Assembly (NCBI GenBank): GCA_038843015.1
Contig: JAWBSH010000001.1
Location: forward strand, 62,001-126,000
Reading direction: 5' to 3'
From: Zestosphaera sp.
GTDB taxonomy: Archaea > Thermoproteota > Thermoprotei_A > Sulfolobales > NBVN01
DNA length: 64,000 nucleotides
Shown: positions 58,986 to 64,000 of the stretch, in pieces
Numbering within the stretch: position 1 is the first letter of the stretch
Layout: every line of letters starts with the position of its first letter
The notes under the pieces: model-generated
What the model was told of the DNA's origin: nothing
What the model saw: the letters and a program-made list of their open reading frames with translations, nothing else
Database searches by the model: none
Translations under genes and position numbers: made by a program

Positions 58986-59876
58986 TCATATGAGTTCTGA
59001 CACCAAGAACATAGCTGTCACTACTAGAGTGAGTATAGATATGTACTTAAGCGACTTAATAGCGTATCCTTCTATAGCTTTACTCATTATTACTGAGGTG
59101 ATTCCTGTTAAGATGAGTGCTGAGACGTAGTAAGCTGACTTAAGTAAGTTGATGTTTACCTGACCTACAAAGATAGGTACGCCCCTAACACTAGCACTCA
59201 TAGAAACAACGAGCTTTAAGGTGACTATTGCTGAGAAAGCGTACGCTATTACTGAAAGCACTAAAACCAGCTTATACTCAGACAACCTGCTCTTTCTGAG
59301 ATCAGTCAACTTAATTAACTGCCTCAAATACTTCTCGCCCTGACTTAAAACCTCCAAGTACCTACCGCCAGACTTCATAGCTTGCGAGATTGAAGCAAAG
59401 ACTAACCTAATCTCCTTAGGTAGTCCGCGAGTCACTATAGTCTCAGCTTTAAGAGGGTCCTCACCACTAGATACTAGGTGCGCGTAAGTCTCAAGATATT
59501 CAGAAGCCGGCGGACCCACAAAATCAGCAGTCCTCTTAAGCGCGTCAATTATCGGGACACCTGCCATAGCGTGAGACATGAAAACACTTACTAAATCACC
59601 TAACTGACTCCTAAACTTCTCTATCTCTCTCGACCTAGGACTAAACCACGAGTAAGCTGATAAAGCGATACCACTAATGCTAAGACCAATCAGTAAGTAC
59701 GTAGTGTTACCGGACAGCATGAGGAGCGGGATAGTATTAGAAATAGTGAAATCCACCTTAACTTCCTCAAACACGAAACCTAATGAACTAAAGAGAGTTA
59801 ATGTAACTAAAGGCAATAAAACTAAAAATACCGTAAGAACAAGAAAAACTATAATGCTCCTCTTCAGGTAGTTCAT
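58986..59876 (-). CDS. tadC2: Type IV pilus inner-membrane protein TadC/GspF-like (second copy)
   Basis: A 296-residue membrane protein with one T2SSF domain (SQLGDLVSVFMSHAMAGVPIIDALKRTADFVGPPASEYLETYAHLVSSGEDPLKAETIVTRGLP). Hydrophobic spans precede and follow it (residues 8-30, 50-70, 200-225, 240-260, 275-295). With its neighbour at 59873 it would form the platform of an archaeal type IV pilus/archaellum-like machine. It overlaps that gene by 4 bp. Confidence 0.85.
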   Translation of the reverse strand: MNYLKRSIIVFLVLTVFLVLLPLVTLTLFSSLGFVFEEVKVDFTISNTIPLLMLSGNTTYLLIGLSISGIALSAYSWFSPRSREIEKFRSQLGDLVSVFMSHAMAGVPIIDALKRTADFVGPPASEYLETYAHLVSSGEDPLKAETIVTRGLPKEIRLVFASISQAMKSGGRYLEVLSQGEKYLRQLIKLTDLRKSRLSEYKLVLVLSVIAYAFSAIVTLKLVVSMSASVRGVPIFVGQVNINLLKSAYYVSALILTGITSVIMSKAIEGYAIKSLKYISILTLVVTAMFLVSELI

Positions 59877-60769
59877 ATCATCACCTTAGACACCGTAGCA
59901 TCTATCAAGACCATCGAAGCTATAGAAGAAGCCGGCACTATCAGATATGAGAGTATGAAAACTACTAACTCGAAAGAAATACCTCCTACAGGATTCAAGA
60001 CTAACAGAGTGCCTAGAGACCCTACTACGACCGGTGTTAAGAGTGCTATCGCGAGATATATCTCAAGCATGACACCCAACTCATTAACTGCTCTCTCTAC
60101 CTTAAGCGAGTACCTCTCTAAATACTTGTTAGTGACTGTACTCATCAATTCCAGCGGCTCAGCACCTATGACTACCGAAGCTGAAAGACCTAATAACACC
60201 TCTCTGAGAGTTGGTGAAGGAGTTATTTTAGCAACTCTCGCGAGAGCTTCGTTGGTAGGATAGTTTAGCTTAATTAATGAAGTTATCATTTCTAGCTCTA
60301 CTCGGAAATCTTTTAATACTTCACTATAACTCTGATTAAGAACCTCGAAAACTCTTGAGAGGTCTTTTTCAGACGTAGCTACTAAAGACATAAGAGATGC
60401 TAGTAGAGGGAATCTAGCCTCCATAACTTCCCTCCTGCTCTTGTATTTAAGGAAGACAACACCTAACGAGATCACGTAACATAGGGGAAAAACAACACCT
60501 AACGAGACTACGACTCCTGAAAGTAGTGAGAGGAGAATTGAGTTACTCGAGTAGTACGTGAACACACAGAACGATAGGAAAGCCGCTAATATGGCTGTTA
60601 GTGAAGCTCCAGAAGATATTGAGACGTATCTGTCAAAACTGCTTATCCCTGAACCTATGACGTAATCTTCGAGTTTCGGATACCTAGAATATAGTGTGGT
60701 GAACGAGTAAGTAAGTAGTTTAGGTAGTAGGGATAAGTAATTAAAGACTCTTCTTCTCTTCAAGCTCAT
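59873..60769 (-). CDS. tadC1: Type IV pilus inner-membrane protein TadC/GspF-like (first copy)
   Basis: A 298-residue membrane protein. The T2SSF segment is MEARFPLLASLMSLVATSEKDLSRVFEVLNQSYSEVLKDFRVELEMITSLIKLNYPTNEALARVAKITPSPTLREVLLGLSASVV, with hydrophobic spans before and after. It and the following gene resemble the two halves of FlaJ/TadB-TadC proteins, split into two polypeptides. It starts within the last 29 bp of the ATPase gene. Confidence 0.85.
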   Translation of the reverse strand: MSLKRRRVFNYLSLLPKLLTYSFTTLYSRYPKLEDYVIGSGISSFDRYVSISSGASLTAILAAFLSFCVFTYYSSNSILLSLLSGVVVSLGVVFPLCYVISLGVVFLKYKSRREVMEARFPLLASLMSLVATSEKDLSRVFEVLNQSYSEVLKDFRVELEMITSLIKLNYPTNEALARVAKITPSPTLREVLLGLSASVVIGAEPLELMSTVTNKYLERYSLKVERAVNELGVMLEIYLAIALLTPVVVGSLGTLLVLNPVGGISFELVVFILSYLIVPASSIASMVLIDATVSKVMI

Positions 60770-62336
60770 GGATGACCAACCTGTAGGAGTCTCTTAAGAA
60801 TTCCTTAGCCTCGTTAAACGTTTTTATTGGGTCTCTCCTGTAACGTCTTAGCGTCGCGTGAAACTCAAATATGTCTACGTTCCTGGCTGCTGCATAACTT
60901 AACACAGTAGCTCTCCTCACCAGGTCTGTGAGGAGGTCCTCATACTTCATGAGCGCTAGCTCAGCTATGGATTTTAGTATGTTACTATCTTTTAAGTCGA
61001 TAAGCCACACGTCCTCGTCTCTAACCCACTTGGAGATTAGCTTGAAACTTATCAAGTCTCTTAACGTGTCGTATTCTCTTACTTCATAGACGTACGTAAC
61101 TTTCCTGACTATGTTACCCGACATCGGAATTCTAAGTATGTTGACGTAGAGTTTAGCAGCTGCTATGCTAGATTTAGGTACGTTCATGGGCGGGGACGTG
61201 AGCCTCCTTATTAAAGCTTCTATATTCTCTGCATGGACTGTTGTAAGTCCTCCATGTCCTGTAGAAACACCCTGGAAGAAGACGTAAGCTTCTCTAGACC
61301 TCACCTCACCCAAGATTAAGACGTCTGGTCTCTGCCTCATAGCAGACTCTATCTGTGTCTGCAGCGTGACACTCTGAACTTTAGGGTCGTTACTCAGTCT
61401 AGTAGTCATTGAGTCCCAGTTGTCATGGAAGGGGAGGAAGATCTCTGGAGTATCCTCGACACTCACGATCTTCATTTCCGGCGGTAGGAACATAGCTAGA
61501 GCGTTGAGAAGTGTTGTCTTACCAGATCCTGTAGGACCGTAAATAACTATCCCTTGCTTATTCTCTACTGCCATCCAGAATAAGGCTGCTAAACCTGGGT
61601 CTAGAACACCCCTCCTCAACAACTCAACTATCGTGAAGGGTGTTTCTCTAAATCTCCTAATAGAGAATGAGTGACCCCTCCTAGATACGGTGTCTAAAAC
61701 TATGTGAACTCTGTAGCCTTCAGGTCTTAACACACCTTCAACAATGGGGTTAGCTACTGAAGGCTCTTGACCAGACTTCACAGCAAGAACTCTAATAACT
61801 CTCTCTAGCAAGTCTGAGTTAGGGAAAACGACGTTAGTTTCAAGCCATTCAAACTCTCTATGAAACACGTAAACAGGCAACTCAACACCATTACAGGTTA
61901 TGTCCTCAACCTGCTGATCTCTTATCAGAGGATCTATAGGGCCGTAACCTACTAGGTCGCGAACAACATAGTAAGCTATGTAGTGGATCTCAGCTTCATT
62001 AATCTTGCCTATGTTAGGTGAGCTTCTAAACAAACCACCTAACCTCAAGGAAAAACCTCTCTTCAGATAGTCTCTAACTAAACCAACTACCGTTTCGTAT
62101 GCTTCACGTGAAAAACCGTAATTAGATAAGCGCTTCATTAAGTTTAAGTCATGATAGACCTTATAGATAAACGCGTTCAGAAGAGTTCTGCCTGTATCGC
62201 TGAGCACGGGTTCGTGAACACGATACCTAAGCTTCTTGTCAACTCCTTCAATAATATCTACTCTAATCTCAATTATTGATGGAATCGTATAGCTAATCCT
62301 TAAAGACTCATCATTAAATTTCGTCACGTACGTCAT
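60741..62336 (-). CDS. tadA: Type IV pilus assembly ATPase TadA/GspE
   Basis: A 531-residue secretion ATPase of the VirB11/PulE type: Walker A GIVIYGPTGSGKTTLLNAL (about residue 265), the Asp box (KIVSVEDTPEIFL), Walker B/His box VLILGEVRSREAYVFFQGVSTGHGGLTTVHAENIEALIRRL, and an N-terminal domain with YVVRDLVGYGPIDPLIRDQQVEDITCNG. It powers pilus assembly. The gene is followed by the two TadC genes and preceded by a pilin gene, forming a minimal archaeal pilus operon. Confidence 0.93.
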   Translation of the reverse strand: MTYVTKFNDESLRISYTIPSIIEIRVDIIEGVDKKLRYRVHEPVLSDTGRTLLNAFIYKVYHDLNLMKRLSNYGFSREAYETVVGLVRDYLKRGFSLRLGGLFRSSPNIGKINEAEIHYIAYYVVRDLVGYGPIDPLIRDQQVEDITCNGVELPVYVFHREFEWLETNVVFPNSDLLERVIRVLAVKSGQEPSVANPIVEGVLRPEGYRVHIVLDTVSRRGHSFSIRRFRETPFTIVELLRRGVLDPGLAALFWMAVENKQGIVIYGPTGSGKTTLLNALAMFLPPEMKIVSVEDTPEIFLPFHDNWDSMTTRLSNDPKVQSVTLQTQIESAMRQRPDVLILGEVRSREAYVFFQGVSTGHGGLTTVHAENIEALIRRLTSPPMNVPKSSIAAAKLYVNILRIPMSGNIVRKVTYVYEVREYDTLRDLISFKLISKWVRDEDVWLIDLKDSNILKSIAELALMKYEDLLTDLVRRATVLSYAAARNVDIFEFHATLRRYRRDPIKTFNEAKEFLRDSYRLVIHELEEKKSL

Positions 62337-62450
62337 GCACCACTGACTTAATACTTAAAAACAGGTATATATTTTTAAACTTAATTCTTATGAGAAAAGT
62401 CGTATCTTCTACCTAACATTGATTTTCTTGAAGTGAGTTGGTAGTAGAAG

Positions 62451-62885
62451 TTAAGACGGAACAACGAAAGAATACAGCGCTTCTGTACCTCTTTGAGTAA
62501 CTATCTTAGCTATATACACGTTTCCTTTAATTAAGGTCGTGTCTGAAACTATGGTGATGTACCTCACTTCACCAGGCCTTATTAGAGCACCAGAGACTGG
62601 GCCGCCCATCATCAAGTTGCCGTTCACGTCAAGTACGTACCCAGAGCTTACGTTTACTGTTATACTACCTATGTTTCTCACGTATATCGTTACAGTAGCG
62701 CTACTATCCCCCATATCTACTCTCACAGCCTCAATCTTCACTCTCTCATCTAGCGCGGAGTGTGTGGCTGGGTTGCCTGACACGTAACCGCTAACCCAGA
62801 CCCAGAGTAAAACTCCTGCTGCCGTGGCTATAAGTATTAGAATCATAGTTGCTATAATGGGTGAAACACCTGAACGAGTTTTCAT
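62451..62885 (-). CDS. Archaeal type IV pilin
   Basis: A 144-residue pilin: the short basic leader MKTRSG, then the hydrophobic helix VSPIIATMILILIATAAGVLLWVWVSGYV, and a C-terminal beta-rich domain with VRNIGSITVNVSSGYVLDVNGN... typical of archaeal flagellin/pilin-N domain (DUF1628) proteins. Cleavage by PibD (gene at 44.3 kb) would fall just after the Arg-Ser-Gly. It lies 114 bp upstream of tadA. Confidence 0.9.
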   Translation of the reverse strand: MKTRSGVSPIIATMILILIATAAGVLLWVWVSGYVSGNPATHSALDERVKIEAVRVDMGDSSATVTIYVRNIGSITVNVSSGYVLDVNGNLMMGGPVSGALIRPGEVRYITIVSDTTLIKGNVYIAKIVTQRGTEALYSFVVPS

Positions 62886-63084
62886 TTTAGTCCCCCAATA
62901 TAATAACTATGCGGGAAGAGATTATATCCTTTACTACAAAATTTATGAGGTAGTAAGCAGTAAGTTTTTAAACAAGGGTGTTCTCTCACGTCTTGAAAAC
63001 TTAAACTTCACGACATTGGTTTAGAGACTAATAGAGTGTTAATTTATTTAAGAGAGTATGGGAACATATGTATAGATTAGGAAG

Positions 63085-63525
63085 ATGAGTATGTTATGTT
63101 TGAGGAGTAAGTTGGGGGTTAGCGAGTATATATCTGCTATAATACTAGTTGTTATAGTCTTAGGAGCCCTCACTCTAGTCTACGCTCATTTCAATGCAGT
63201 AATGTCTCTGAGTGAAGCACTCTTCTCTAGAAGTTTAACTGAATATAGCGTTAATCTACACTCACTTCTAGTAGTCACCGCGACTTACGTGAGTAGTGAG
63301 GACGTTCTTCACGTGGTTGTAGCTACTGGTGAGTACCCGGTAGAAATATACGGAGTCTACGTTGATGAGGTCTTACTTGAGGATTGCCCGACACATGAGT
63401 TTAAGATTTTAAGACCTTATGACGTAGTCGAGATCGCTTGCAGGCTTCCTGAGGCGTCAGAAGTGATTAGGGTTAAGATATCCTATAACGGTGGTTTAAT
63501 TGAAGTCTTGTCGTCGAAGGTGTAG
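63085..63525 (+). CDS. Pilin-like secreted protein
   Basis: A 146-residue protein with a class III-type signal: CLRSKLGVSEYISAIILVVIVLGALTLVYAHFN, a basic segment ending in G before the hydrophobic helix, as in archaeal pilins. The rest is a small beta-rich domain (HVVVATGEYPVEIYGVYVDEVLL...). It has its own promoter opposite the pilin operon. It is the first of at least two divergent pilin-like genes and may be a minor pilin or adhesive tip component. Confidence 0.75.
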   Translation: MSMLCLRSKLGVSEYISAIILVVIVLGALTLVYAHFNAVMSLSEALFSRSLTEYSVNLHSLLVVTATYVSSEDVLHVVVATGEYPVEIYGVYVDEVLLEDCPTHEFKILRPYDVVEIACRLPEASEVIRVKISYNGGLIEVLSSKV

Positions 63526-64000
63526 GGGTGGTATTAGCTCTATAGTGGGGATTGCAGCACTAATACTCATCTTCATCGCTATAGTAGCTTTCCTCCTAAC
63601 ACTACTCTACAGACTAACAGACTTTACTCAATCAATAAGTAAGATTTTAGAAGATAGAGTCGAGAGTGAGTCTATAGTTAAGACAGTAAGTGGGGTGTGG
63701 ACTCACAGAAACTCTATCTTAACAATAAACATAACTAGTCAGTATCCCCAAGCAATACTGTTAACGGGACTCACGGTAGTCTTCACAGACGGCACTAAAC
63801 TAACCTTCTCTAAATACAATACAACACTAGACGACGAATCATACGTAATCGTAGTTAAACCCGGTAATGAGCTGGTCAAGATAGACCTCCAACTACCTAT
63901 AACACTAAGCCCTGGACACACAGTCATGATCCTGATATCTAACAATTACCTTGAAAGTAAGAGAATACTAACAGTAACTGCAACTCTAGCAAACCCTTCA
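63500..64000 (+). CDS. Pilin-like protein, C-terminus beyond window
   Basis: From a TTG at 63500, behind GGTGG, the frame stays open for 167 codons to the window edge. It begins KSCRRRCRGGISSIVGIAALILIFIAIVAFLLTLLYRLTDFT: basic leader, Gly-Gly, then a hydrophobic helix, the pattern of class III signal peptides. The following region is beta-rich (ILLTGLTVVFTDGTKLTFSKYNTTLDDESYVIVVKPG...). It overlaps the preceding pilin-like gene by 26 bp and is probably cotranscribed. The remaining length and function cannot be seen. Confidence 0.7.
   Translation, partial: MKSCRRRCRGGISSIVGIAALILIFIAIVAFLLTLLYRLTDFTQSISKILEDRVESESIVKTVSGVWTHRNSILTINITSQYPQAILLTGLTVVFTDGTKLTFSKYNTTLDDESYVIVVKPGNELVKIDLQLPITLSPGHTVMILISNNYLESKRILTVTATLANPS

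Noticed and set aside
1-64000. CRISPR arrays, proviruses, rRNA genes or a replication origin
   Set aside because: No regular spaced repeats, integrase, capsid gene, rRNA-like sequence or Orc1/Cdc6-type repeat set was seen.

Overview
The window is a 64 kb piece of a moderately AT-rich thermophilic crenarchaeal chromosome, probably Desulfurococcales-like. Evidence: a Cren7 chromatin protein, a crenarchaeal OB-fold SSB, an ESCRT-III-like protein, an editing-only ThrRS, archaeal r-protein order, aIF1A/aIF2beta/NMD3/RIO1/Dim2, BHB-type introns in three tRNAs and in cbf5 mRNA, and TATA/BRE promoters 25-30 bp upstream of tRNA genes. I see no rRNA, CRISPR array, provirus or replication origin.

Layout. 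0-3.4 kb: GTP-type PEP carboxykinase (C-terminus runs off the window), an AlaX-type tRNA-editing protein and a DUF373 membrane protein. 3.5-4.7 kb: an insertion-sequence graveyard (IS607-type recombinase pseudogene, a tnpB-tail relic, IS605-type right ends) around a tRNA-Ser gene. 4.7-18.4 kb, minus strand: a long S10/spc-type ribosomal cluster starting at rpl22 and ending with secY, adkA, an EMC3/DUF106 protein, rpl34e, cmk, rpl14e and cbf5. cbf5 carries a 36-nt intron that splits the codon of its catalytic Asp. 18.5-30 kb: RtcB ligase, PPP phosphatase, an intron-bearing tRNA(CAU), ferredoxin, SSB, small regulators, Cren7, a class V aminotransferase, tRNA-Asn, translin, an SSF transporter, intron-bearing tRNA-Tyr, the ESCRT-III-like protein and a PRTase. 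30-37.6 kb: IleRS, a tandem pair of eIF2B-type/ribose-1,5-bisphosphate isomerases, an MBL nuclease and threonine synthase.

37.7-43.7 kb, minus strand: the most interesting metabolic block, with two YgeW-type (knotted) carbamoyltransferases, carbamate kinase, an SsnA-type amidohydrolase and PreA-type dihydropyrimidine dehydrogenase. It is a compact archaeal counterpart of the bacterial yge/ssnA purine-ureide catabolic cluster, and suggests ATP formation from carbamoyl phosphate released from a nitrogen heterocycle.

43.8-54.3 kb is informational: HIT protein, prepilin peptidase, RadA, editing-type ThrRS, an unlisted 49-aa zinc-ribbon protein, a C/D-box sRNA with its own promoter, tRNA-Trp with a 51-nt intron, Dim2/Pno1, RIO1, aIF1A, NMD3, DUF424, aIF2beta, an e-MtaB-type methylthiotransferase, a GNAT protein and tRNA-Thr. 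54.4-58.9 kb: an AsnRS-like asparagine synthetase overlapping an Lrp/AsnC regulator, two related small unknown proteins, a double-HTH protein and a PTPS-family enzyme with Glu in place of the catalytic Cys. 59-64 kb: a type IV pilus locus (TadA ATPase, two TadC membrane proteins, a pilin) with divergent pilin-like genes, the last cut by the window edge.

System-level themes are RNA splicing and modification (RtcB, cbf5 intron, three tRNA introns, a C/D guide), possible ATA initiation codons at two genes, and a family of three IS-derived structured relics.
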